Assembly: GCA_004555405.1 (NCBI GenBank)
Contig: SFIE01000002.1
Coordinates: forward strand, 1 to 64,000
Source: Subdoligranulum sp.
GTDB taxonomy: Bacteria; Bacillota; Clostridia; Oscillospirales; Ruminococcaceae
Direction: 5' to 3'
Length of the DNA stretch: 64,000 nt
Shown here: positions 17,696-25,077 of the stretch, one piece after another
How the letters are laid out: every line of letters begins with the position of its first letter
How positions within the stretch are numbered: position 1 is the first letter of the stretch
Position numbers and translations under genes: made by a program
Notes under the pieces: model-generated
Databases searched by the model: none
What the model was told of the DNA's origin: nothing
The model's input: only the letters and a program-made list of their open reading frames with translations

Positions 17696-17749
17696 AAATA
17701 CCGTTGCAGCGGCCACGAGGCCACGGGGCAACAACAAAAACTCGGCTTT

Positions 17750-17826
17750 GGCCCGGTAGTTCAGTTGGTTAGAACGCTAGCCTGTCACGCTAGAGGTCGT
17801 CGGTTCGAGCCCGATCCGGGTCGCCA
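17750..17826 (+). tRNA. tRNA-Asp (anticodon GTC)
   Basis: A 77-base cloverleaf: acceptor GGCCCGG pairs with CCGGGTC, the anticodon loop is CTGTCAC with anticodon GTC, the T-arm has GGTTCGAGCCC, and CCA is encoded. It is first in a two-tRNA transcript. Confidence 0.96.
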
Positions 17827-17828
17827 AT

Positions 17829-17904
<76 letters not shown>

Positions 17905-17910
17905 TTCAAA

Positions 17911-17948
17911 AATCCTGAATGCATTCAGCATTCGGGATTTTTTCTTTT
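17911..17948 (+). terminator. Terminator of the tRNA pair
   Basis: AATCCTGAATGC pairs with GCATTCGGGATT with a mismatch, followed by a T-run a few bases past the tRNA-Thr end. Confidence 0.85.
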
Positions 17949-17958
17949 TATCCGCCTT

Positions 17959-18038
17959 TTGCCGCTGCTGAGTGCGGCTCTATAATAAGGCTCTATCATA
18001 AATGTTGGGATCGGTTCAAAACCCGATCCCATTTTTTG
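17959..18038 (+). ncRNA. Possible very short transcript with own promoter and terminator
   Basis: TTGCCG (17959-17964), 16 bases, then TATAAT (17981-17986) resemble a promoter. A GGGATCGG/CCGATCCC stem with T6 follows at 18006-18037. The product would be only about 45 bases. It is equally possible that these are decayed remains of a longer unit. Weak call. Confidence 0.25.
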
Positions 18039-18095
18039 CAAAATGGTGAATGCAGAATACACAGCTCTGCACGATTCACGATGCTGTATGTTTCC

Positions 18096-18131
18096 GCCCG
18101 GCTGCCTTTCGTGGGCAGCTGGGCCTTTTTA
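18096..18131 (+). terminator. Isolated intrinsic terminator
   Basis: GCCCGGCTGCC pairs with GGGCAGCTGGGC and is followed by CTTTTTATT. No gene was found directly upstream, so it may end read-through from the preceding units. Confidence 0.6.
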
Positions 18132-18153
18132 TTGTAAAAAAGTTGTGAAGCAC

Positions 18154-18211
18154 TTGTATGCGGGCCAGGAGAATGTTATTATATTTCATATGTGAATAGT
18201 TCAAATATGAA
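18154..18211 (+). promoter_or_regulatory. Promoter and inverted-repeat operator of marR2-TSUP
   Basis: TTGTAT (18154-18159), a 17-base spacer and TATTAT (18177-18182) are followed at once by TTCATAT (18185-18191) and its inverted copy ATATGAA (18205-18211). The repeat covers the likely start of transcription, a typical MarR autoregulation site. Confidence 0.6.
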
Positions 18212-18233
18212 GTAATAAAAGGAGGGCGTATCC

Positions 18234-18662
18234 ATGCAGCCGAATCATTTATGGCTTGAGATCTCCCGAAAAATTGCGCTGGCCTACAGCGCTGCCTGCA
18301 AGCCTCTTTGCAGGCAGTTGAACCTGCCGCAAACGGCGTTTGATATTTTACTGTTCCTGGGCAATAACCCTGCCTACAAAACCGCCAGCGATGTGGTGGA
18401 GGTGCGCCGTCTCAAGGCAAACCTTGTATCCATCAATGTAGAGCGTTTGGTGCAGGAGGGATATCTTGTGCGCTGCCCGGTGCAGGGTGACCGGCGCAAA
18501 ACCCAGCTGTTTTGCACCGAAAAAGCGCAGCCGGTGATCCGGCAGGGGCGTAAAATGCAGAAGGATTTTTTTGAAAAGCTGTTTACCGGTGTGGACGAGC
18601 CCACGCGGCAGGCGGTTTTTTCGGCCATGCAAAGCATTGAAAAAAATCTGGAAGAAATTTAA
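18234..18662 (+). CDS. MarR family transcriptional regulator
   Basis: A 142-residue winged-helix protein. The helix-turn-helix lies around residues 43-72 ('KTASDVVEVRRLKANLVSINVE' in parts) and the wing around 80-92 ('VQGDRRKTQLFCT'). It is distinct from the MarR at 9659. ATG 18234 has AGGAGG eight bases upstream. It is followed after 50 bases by a TSUP exporter gene and preceded by a TTCATAT...ATATGAA repeat. It likely represses its own operon and responds to a compound related to the exporter's substrate; this is inferred. Confidence 0.85.
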   Translation: MQPNHLWLEISRKIALAYSAACKPLCRQLNLPQTAFDILLFLGNNPAYKTASDVVEVRRLKANLVSINVERLVQEGYLVRCPVQGDRRKTQLFCTEKAQPVIRQGRKMQKDFFEKLFTGVDEPTRQAVFSAMQSIEKNLEEI

Positions 18663-18712
18663 GGCTTTTAAAATTTAAAGAAGCATAGCCATTTGGGAGG
18701 GAAACAATTTTT

Positions 18713-19507
18713 ATGCAGCTGATACAAACAATTCTGGTAACCTTTTTTGCCGGCATGGGGGCCGGCCTTGGCACGGGCTTTGCCGGGCTGAGCGCCGCTG
18801 CTGTGATCAGCCCCATGCTGATCACTTTTTTGGGCATCGATCCGTACATGGCGGTGGGCATTGCGCTTTCGTCCGATGTGCTGGCCAGCGCAGCGTCGGC
18901 CTATACCTATCATAAAAACAAAAATCTGGATGTGAAAAACGGCCTGATCATGATGGCCGGCGTGCTGGCATTTACGGTGGTCGGCAGTTATGTGGCCAGC
19001 CTGCTGCCTTCGGCCACCATGGGCGGTTTTTCAGTGTTTATGACTTTTCTGCTGGGAATCAAATTTATTGTGCGCCCAGTTATGACCACCCGTGAGTCCA
19101 TGCTGGCGGTTTCGGCCAAAAAGCGGGCTGTGCAGTCGCTGGTATGCGGCGTGCTGATCGGCTTTATATGCGGTTTTATCGGTGCAGGCGGCGGCATGAT
19201 GATGCTGCTGATTTTGACAAGTGTGCTGGGGTATGAGCTGAAAACGGCGGTGGGAACCAGCGTGTTTATCATGGCCTTTACCGCCCTTACCGGTGCGGTG
19301 TCGCACTTTGTTATTGGCGGTCTGCCGGATCTTACGGTGTGGGCGCTGTGTGTGGTATTCACACTTTTGTGGGCGCAGGTTGCCGCTGCGTTTGCCAACC
19401 GGGCACAGCCCAAAACACTGAACCGCGCCACCGGCGTGGTGCTGGTGATCTTAGGGGCTGTGATCATGGGATTCAACGGAATACACGAACGCTTTTATTG
19501 CTCTTAA
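18713..19507 (+). CDS. TSUP family (TauE/SafE) anion transporter
   Basis: A 264-residue membrane protein with about eight helices and the family's paired motifs. The N-terminal 'GAGLGTGFAGLSAAAVISP' is near residue 20 and the second-half 'GFIGAGGGMMMLLIL' is near 155. TSUP proteins export sulfite, sulfoacetate or other small sulfur-containing or organic anions; the substrate cannot be read. ATG 18713 follows GGAGGG by about ten bases. It is probably co-transcribed with the MarR gene. Confidence 0.87.
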   Translation: MQLIQTILVTFFAGMGAGLGTGFAGLSAAAVISPMLITFLGIDPYMAVGIALSSDVLASAASAYTYHKNKNLDVKNGLIMMAGVLAFTVVGSYVASLLPSATMGGFSVFMTFLLGIKFIVRPVMTTRESMLAVSAKKRAVQSLVCGVLIGFICGFIGAGGGMMMLLILTSVLGYELKTAVGTSVFIMAFTALTGAVSHFVIGGLPDLTVWALCVVFTLLWAQVAAAFANRAQPKTLNRATGVVLVILGAVIMGFNGIHERFYCS

Positions 19508-19541
19508 AATATATTTTTGGCCGAGAAGGCGTATGAAACCC

Positions 19542-19569
19542 TTGCAATTCATGGTAGACGATGTATAAT
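19542..19569 (+). promoter_or_regulatory. Promoter of the orphan riboswitch transcript
   Basis: TTGCAA (19542-19547), a 16-base spacer and a perfect TATAAT (19564-19569) lie about 20 bases before the riboswitch. Confidence 0.75.
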
Positions 19570-19587
19570 GAAATTACAATAGAAATT

Positions 19588-19657
19588 ATAGGCAAACCCG
19601 CCGCAAGGCGGTGACGCAAAGCTATAGGGGCCCACCGGGCCAGCCAGTTGCAGATCA
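19588..19657 (+). promoter_or_regulatory. Cyclic di-GMP-I (GEMM) riboswitch aptamer
   Basis: The conserved blocks appear in order. TAGGCAAACC is followed by a hairpin GCCGCAAGGC with a GCAA loop, then TGACGCAAAGC and TATAGGGG, then a second hairpin GGCCCACCGGGCC, and finally the 3' block AGCCAGTTGC. This is the GEMM-I architecture: two parallel hairpins with a GNRA tetraloop docking into the second. It senses the second messenger c-di-GMP. Unusually, no gene follows in the same transcript before an intrinsic terminator at 19787-19843. Confidence 0.88.
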
Positions 19658-19786
19658 TGGGAAAATGCAAGAGCATAAAGCCTTGTGTGCGTTTGCCGCT
19701 TTGAAATACCATTGAAATAAGGCATAGCAGGTGGGCGCATTGGCGGCAGCATAAAAATGGATACACTGCTTTTCCGTGCTTATAAC
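19658..19786 (+). other. Riboswitch downstream segment without a convincing gene
   Basis: Only tiny reading frames occur between the aptamer and the terminator, for example a 14-codon frame from an ATG at 19657 that lacks a ribosome binding site. GCCTT (19681) and AAGGC (19719) could pair. The segment may be an expression platform, a small RNA, or the remains of a lost gene. Confidence 0.4.
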
Positions 19787-19843
19787 AAAGACACTTTGAA
19801 AACCTGGTTTTATTTCGGGGATTCAAAGTGTCTTTTTCTTTTT
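19787..19843 (+). terminator. Terminator of the riboswitch transcript
   Basis: AAAGACACTTTGAA and TTCAAAGTGTCTTT form a 14-bp perfect stem with a 21-base loop, then a T-rich tail. Confidence 0.88.
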
Positions 19844-20102
19844 GCTTTTCACGGCAAAAGCTTTTGCCGGGCCAAGAGGCTCGGCGGGCTTGTGAACAGC
19901 AGGTGTTTTTTGCTATAATAATGTATTATAGGGAAAGTGTAAGCTTGGGGCGCAAAAAGCATTCATAAATGCCCGGCAGCCCTTGGCGCCGACACGGATG
20001 CTGCACAGCCTTGCAGGCAGGCCCAGAGCCGGGAAAAACCAAAGCACTGGCAGAGATCTGAAATCATCGGCCTAATATGGATCCGCAGAAGGGGGAGCAT
20101 CC
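19844..20102 (+). promoter_or_regulatory. Leader of the hybrid kinase cluster
   Basis: A -10 like TATAAT near 19914 is preceded by TTGTGA near 19890, giving a plausible promoter about 190 bases before the first kinase gene. No further structure was identified; AGGGGGAG precedes the start codon. Confidence 0.4.
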
Positions 20103-22082
20103 ATGCTGAAACAGCTGCAAACGGAAGAAATTCTGCGTTTAACGCGCACAGGAATATGGCAGGTAGAGATGGAGCAGGGCGGCCGCCCGCGCTTTTATGC
20201 CAACGATATCATGGACGAAATGCTGGGCGTAAAAACACCGCTTACGCCCGAGGAGCGCTATGAGTTTCATCAAAGCCGCATCCACCCCGATGACCGCGGG
20301 ATCTTTCAGGAATATGTAAACGAGATGAAGTATTCCAACACCGAGGTGATCTATCGCTATCTTCACCCCGAGCGCGGCGAAATGATCATTCGATGCAGCG
20401 GCCGAAAAGAGGCTTCCGTGCCCGGCGTGGTGCGCATGGCGGGCATTCACAAGGACATCACCGAAACCGTGCGTTTAGAGCCCGACAAAATGACCGAGCG
20501 CTACTTTGCCGAAAGGGCACTGGCTCTGCAAAAGGAAAACAGCCGGCAGGCGGGCTATTACCGGGAATTGCTGGATGCGCAAAACTGCGGGCTGCTGGTG
20601 TACAGTGTGCCCGAGCATAAGATCATTCACATGAACGCCGAGGCGCTGCGCATTTACGGCGGGGCCAGCGTGGAGGAAATGCAGGGCAGGATCGGGAAAA
20701 TGTTTGCAGAGATGTATTACCCTGACCCTAAAACCCTGAAACGCCTGATCCGCCTGCGCCATGAGGACGGCGTGGTGGACTTTGAGGGCATTGTGAACCA
20801 CGGCACGCCCGGCGAGTGCCATATCATGGCAAAAACCAAGATCATTCGCCTGCTGGACGATACCCGTGCCGTGATGACCACTTTTCTGGATGTTTCGGAT
20901 ATGGTAACGCTGCGCCGGGCGCTGAAGCAGGCGCAGGACGGCAGCCGTGCCAAAACCGAGTTTTTATCCCGTATGAGCCACGATATCCGCACGCCCCTCA
21001 ACGGCATTATCGGCCTGCTGGAGATCGATAAAAACCACCCCGATGACCATGCGCTTGTAAACGCCAACCGCGATAAAATGTTTGTGGCGGCAAGGCATCT
21101 GCTTTCGCTGATCAACGATGTGCTGCAAATGAGCAAGCTGGAAAGCGGCGAGATCGTGCTGGCGCACGAAGCCTTTTCACTTCGGCAGCTGTTTCCCGAG
21201 ATCATCACCATTGTAGAGGGCCGCGCCGCCGGGTTTTCCATTTCCATGGAGTATGATCTGCCCACAGCCGAGCCGGGCGATTGCTGCTGTGTATACGGCA
21301 GCCCGCTGCATTTGCGCCAGCTGCTTTTGAATATTTACACCAACTGCATCAAATACAACCGCCCCGGCGGCAAGGTGTACACCAAGGTGGAGCGAGTGGA
21401 AAAAACCGAAGAGCAGGTGGTTTACCGCTGGACGATCACGGATACCGGCATTGGCATGAGCGACCATTTTGTAAAACACATTTTTGATCCCTTTGTGCAG
21501 GAGCATTCGGATGCCCGCAGTGTGTATCAGGGCACCGGCCTTGGCATGACCATTGTGAAAAAGCTGGTGGATAAAATGCACGGCAGCATTGAGGTGAGCA
21601 GCCGCGAGGGCGTGGGCTCCACCTTTGTGATCACGCTGCCCTTTGAGATTGCCCAGCAGCAAAAATGCCGGGAAGAAAACACATCCGAAAAGCTCAGCCT
21701 TCAGGGGCTCAAGCTGATGCTGGCCGAGGATAACGAGCTGAACGCCGAAATTGCGCAGGCTCTTTTGCAGGATGCCGGCGCCGAGATCACGGTGGTGAAC
21801 GATGGCCGGCAGGCGCTGGAGCTGTTTGCCGCCAGCCCGGTGGGCACCTTTGACGGCATTTTGATGGATGTAATGATGCCGGTGATGGACGGCCTTGCCG
21901 CCACACGCGCCATACGCGCCTTGCCGCGAAAGGATGCGCAGCTGGTTCCCATTATTGCCATGACGGCCAACGCCTTTGTGGAGGATGCACAAAAAAGTAT
22001 GCAGGCGGGCATGAATGCCCATTTGGCCAAACCGCTGGATATCCATAAAACCATTGCGGTGATCGCCGCGTGCTGCCGCTGA
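20103..22082 (+). CDS. PAS-containing hybrid histidine kinase with receiver domain (kinase 1)
   Basis: A 659-residue cytoplasmic hybrid sensor kinase with no membrane segment. Order: a PAS_3-like domain (residues about 12-125, with 'RIHPDDR'), a second PAS (about 160-270), the dimerisation/phosphoacceptor motif SHDIRTPLNG with His293, an ATPase domain (N box 'NIYTNCIKYNRPGG', G boxes 'DTGIGM' and 'GTGLGM'), and a receiver with phosphoacceptor Asp589 in 'LMDVMMPVMDG'. The conserved Lys is in 'LAKPLD'. There is no HPt domain. ATG 20103 has a GGGGGAG site. It is followed by two similar kinases. Confidence 0.93.
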   Translation: MLKQLQTEEILRLTRTGIWQVEMEQGGRPRFYANDIMDEMLGVKTPLTPEERYEFHQSRIHPDDRGIFQEYVNEMKYSNTEVIYRYLHPERGEMIIRCSGRKEASVPGVVRMAGIHKDITETVRLEPDKMTERYFAERALALQKENSRQAGYYRELLDAQNCGLLVYSVPEHKIIHMNAEALRIYGGASVEEMQGRIGKMFAEMYYPDPKTLKRLIRLRHEDGVVDFEGIVNHGTPGECHIMAKTKIIRLLDDTRAVMTTFLDVSDMVTLRRALKQAQDGSRAKTEFLSRMSHDIRTPLNGIIGLLEIDKNHPDDHALVNANRDKMFVAARHLLSLINDVLQMSKLESGEIVLAHEAFSLRQLFPEIITIVEGRAAGFSISMEYDLPTAEPGDCCCVYGSPLHLRQLLLNIYTNCIKYNRPGGKVYTKVERVEKTEEQVVYRWTITDTGIGMSDHFVKHIFDPFVQEHSDARSVYQGTGLGMTIVKKLVDKMHGSIEVSSREGVGSTFVITLPFEIAQQQKCREENTSEKLSLQGLKLMLAEDNELNAEIAQALLQDAGAEITVVNDGRQALELFAASPVGTFDGILMDVMMPVMDGLAATRAIRALPRKDAQLVPIIAMTANAFVEDAQKSMQAGMNAHLAKPLDIHKTIAVIAACCR

Positions 22083-22185
22083 GGCAGGCTGGCGCTGCAC
22101 GGCCTTGGCCTGCTGCACCGCGGGCCGAAAACTGCGGCGAAACAGCCCCAAAAGCTTTTGCGGCTGTACGGGAGAGGAAACGACC

Positions 22186-25077
22186 ATGAAAAAAAGCAAC
22201 GAACATTGGGATCTTTCGATCCATGACTATAATCCCAACGGCATCTGCGTGATCCATGTGGAATTAAACGAGGCTGCAGCCCCTGTGGACTGGACCTATG
22301 TTTACTGTAACCCGGCCTTTGCCGAAATGAAGGGCTTGCCAGCCGAAAAGCTGGTGGGGCAGCGCTTTTATACGCTGTTTCCCACAGCCAGCCGCAAGTG
22401 GCTGAAGCCGTACTACGAGGCCGCCTACAAAAGCATTCCCTGTGAGCTGGATGAGATCGCCGAAGAAATAGGCGCTTATCTGCATGTGGATGCCGTGCCC
22501 ACAGGGAACAGTGGTTATTGTATGTGCATTTTGCGCGATGTGAAGAAAAACATTTTTGAAAAGATCAAGCAGAATGAAGCACTGGAAACCACGCTGAAAA
22601 AGCTGGAAAAAGAGCGCACCCTCAACCGGCAGGTGCGCCAGTTTTCGGCGGCCATGGGCGTGGAATATTCGCTGGCCATTGAGCTGGATCTTTTGAACAA
22701 CAGCTATGAAATGCTGGAATGCAGCCGTTATACGAATCAGGAACTCGCACAGGGCGGCACCATTGGCGAACTGGCCGTCAGCGGCACCTGCACGGTGCCC
22801 GACAGACAGCAGGCGGGGCAGTTTGCCCGTATGCTCAGCCGTGAAAACCTTTTGCGCAGCTTCCGCACCGGCACGGATACACTTTCGCTGCGGCACAAGC
22901 AAAACGGCAGGGACGGCAAGGTGCACTGGGTGGAAACCAAGGTGGTCTGCACCGAATGCAGCGAAACCGCCATACGCGCCCTTTTGCTGGGCCGCTGCAT
23001 TGACGAGGAAATCGAAAAGCAAAAGCTTTTGGAAAAAACCGAAGAGGCCAGCCGTATGGCAAAGCAGGCCGAGGAAAACTACCGCATTCTGCACAAGCTG
23101 ATCGGCTCGGGCATGTGGCGCACCGAGCTGGACGAAAACGGCAGGATCACCCGGGTGGAGCGCAGCCGCGAATACCGCAAAATGCTGGGATATACCACAC
23201 GGGAAGACCCCGAAACGCAGGAGATCTGGCTGGGGCGCATCCATCCGGATGACCGTGAGCGCTGCGTTCGTGATATGTACGAATACCTGCGGGATACCAC
23301 GGGAAAAAAGAAATACGATCAGGAATTCAGAATGCGCACCAAAACCGGGGAGTACCGCTGGTTCCGCTCTACCGGCTATGCCATGCGCAGGCCGGACAAT
23401 ACCCCCTACACCTTTTTTGGCGCATTTTTTGATATAACCGCCGAAAAGAAAGAAAAGGAACTGGAGTGCCAGAAAAATGAGGCGCTGCAAAAAGCCTGCG
23501 AGGCGCTGGAGGAAATGGACGCCATCCACACCACCATGAAAACCGGTGCGTGGACTGTGCATTATGATGAAAACGGAAAGTTTGCCTCGGTGGAATGGAG
23601 TAATGCATTCCGCAGAATTCTGGGCTTTCAGAGCAGGCGCGATTTTCCCGATAATATTCAGGCGGGCGTGGGGCGCGTACACCCCGATGATATAGACCGT
23701 ATGCGCCGGGAACTGAAAAATGTGATCACGGATACCACGGGAAAGCTGGTGTATGACACAGAATTCCGTTTTCTCACCAAAACCGGCGGCTATCGGTGGA
23801 TCCGCTCGGCGGGCAGCGTTGTGCGCGGGGAAGGCGGTGTGCCCAAAACCTTTTACGGCATTATCATGGATATCGACGAGCGAAAAAAAACCGGCATTGC
23901 GCTGCAGAACGCCGTGCTGGAAGCCAAAAAGGCAAACTCGGCCAAAACACGCTTTTTGCGCCGCATGAGCCACGATATCCGCACGCCCCTCAACGGCCTG
24001 CTGGGCATGCTGGCAATTTGCGAAAAAACGCCCAAGGATGCCCAAAAGCTGTATGAAAACTGCCAGAAAATGCACAAGGCCGCCGAGTATCTGGCCTCGC
24101 TGGTAAACGATGTGCTGGATTTCAGCAAGCTGGAATCCGGCGGTATTCCGCTGCAGATCGAAGCGTTTGATCTCAACGAGATGCTGCACGATTCTGTGGC
24201 GGTGGTAAGGCAGCACGTAAACGATCTGGGCCTGCAGTTTATCACGGACCCCAATCAAAAGCTGGCCCACACGCGCGTGATCGGCAGTAAGCAGCATTTG
24301 TACCGCATTTTAATGAACATTGCGTGGAACGCCATCAAATACAACCGGCCCAACGGCACGGTGGAAATGAAAACCAGAGAGCTTTCGTGTAACGGCACCA
24401 CGGCGGTGTATCAGTTTACCTGTGCCGACACCGGCATTGGCATGAGCGAGGAATTCCAAAAGCATATGTTCGAGCCCTTTTCGCAGGAGGGCAAGGAAAA
24501 CTACAGCAGCATGAACGGCACGGGGCTGGGGCTTTCGCTGGTAAAGGAAATGGTGCAGCAGATGAACGGCAGCATTGCGTGCGAAAGCTGCGAAAACAAG
24601 GGCACTACTTTTACAGTGACCATTCCGCTGCAGGTGGATACCAACTATCACGAGCCGCCAAAAGAGCAGCCGCCCCGGGTGTATCTGACAGGAAAGCGTG
24701 TGTTGCTGGTGGAGGATAACGCCCTGAACCGCGAAGTTGCCCAGTATATGCTGGAAGAGGAGGGCATGGCGGTGGAAACGGCCGAAAACGGCCAGACAGC
24801 ACTGGAAAAAATTGCGCAGTCGCAGCCCGGCCATTACGATCTGGTGATCATGGATGTGATGATGCCGGTGATGGATGGCCTTGCCGCCACGCGCAGCATT
24901 CGCGCACTGGACCGGCCCGATGCCAAAACCGTGCCCATTATTGGAATGTCGGCCAATGCGTTCCAAGATGATGTGGAGCAGGGCCTTGCCGCCGGTATGA
25001 CGGATTATCTGGCAAAACCGCTGGATCTGCAAAAGACGCGGCAGGCTCTTGCCAAAATGCAGGGAGATGACCGATGA
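22186..25077 (+). CDS. Multi-PAS hybrid histidine kinase with receiver domain (kinase 2)
   Basis: A 963-residue soluble hybrid kinase. An N-terminal PAS ('IHDYNPNGICVIHVEL') precedes a degenerate sensory region. Two close PAS_3 repeats follow around residues 305-430 and 440-570, each with 'RIHPDD' or 'RVHPDD' and a 'GEYRW/GGYRW' strand. Then come SHDIRTPLNG with His596, the ATPase ('NIAWNAIKYNRPNG', 'DTGIGM', 'GTGLGL') and a receiver with Asp890. ATG 22186 is used because GGGAGAGGA precedes it; an upstream in-frame ATG would add an unlikely cysteine-rich tail. It overlaps the next kinase gene by four bases (ATGA). Confidence 0.92.
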   Translation: MKKSNEHWDLSIHDYNPNGICVIHVELNEAAAPVDWTYVYCNPAFAEMKGLPAEKLVGQRFYTLFPTASRKWLKPYYEAAYKSIPCELDEIAEEIGAYLHVDAVPTGNSGYCMCILRDVKKNIFEKIKQNEALETTLKKLEKERTLNRQVRQFSAAMGVEYSLAIELDLLNNSYEMLECSRYTNQELAQGGTIGELAVSGTCTVPDRQQAGQFARMLSRENLLRSFRTGTDTLSLRHKQNGRDGKVHWVETKVVCTECSETAIRALLLGRCIDEEIEKQKLLEKTEEASRMAKQAEENYRILHKLIGSGMWRTELDENGRITRVERSREYRKMLGYTTREDPETQEIWLGRIHPDDRERCVRDMYEYLRDTTGKKKYDQEFRMRTKTGEYRWFRSTGYAMRRPDNTPYTFFGAFFDITAEKKEKELECQKNEALQKACEALEEMDAIHTTMKTGAWTVHYDENGKFASVEWSNAFRRILGFQSRRDFPDNIQAGVGRVHPDDIDRMRRELKNVITDTTGKLVYDTEFRFLTKTGGYRWIRSAGSVVRGEGGVPKTFYGIIMDIDERKKTGIALQNAVLEAKKANSAKTRFLRRMSHDIRTPLNGLLGMLAICEKTPKDAQKLYENCQKMHKAAEYLASLVNDVLDFSKLESGGIPLQIEAFDLNEMLHDSVAVVRQHVNDLGLQFITDPNQKLAHTRVIGSKQHLYRILMNIAWNAIKYNRPNGTVEMKTRELSCNGTTAVYQFTCADTGIGMSEEFQKHMFEPFSQEGKENYSSMNGTGLGLSLVKEMVQQMNGSIACESCENKGTTFTVTIPLQVDTNYHEPPKEQPPRVYLTGKRVLLVEDNALNREVAQYMLEEEGMAVETAENGQTALEKIAQSQPGHYDLVIMDVMMPVMDGLAATRSIRALDRPDAKTVPIIGMSANAFQDDVEQGLAAGMTDYLAKPLDLQKTRQALAKMQGDDR

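Noticed and set aside
19658..19786. A second aptamer in tandem with the c-di-GMP riboswitch
   Set aside because: No second set of GGCAAACC / GACGCAAAGC blocks occurs and no other aptamer core was recognised.
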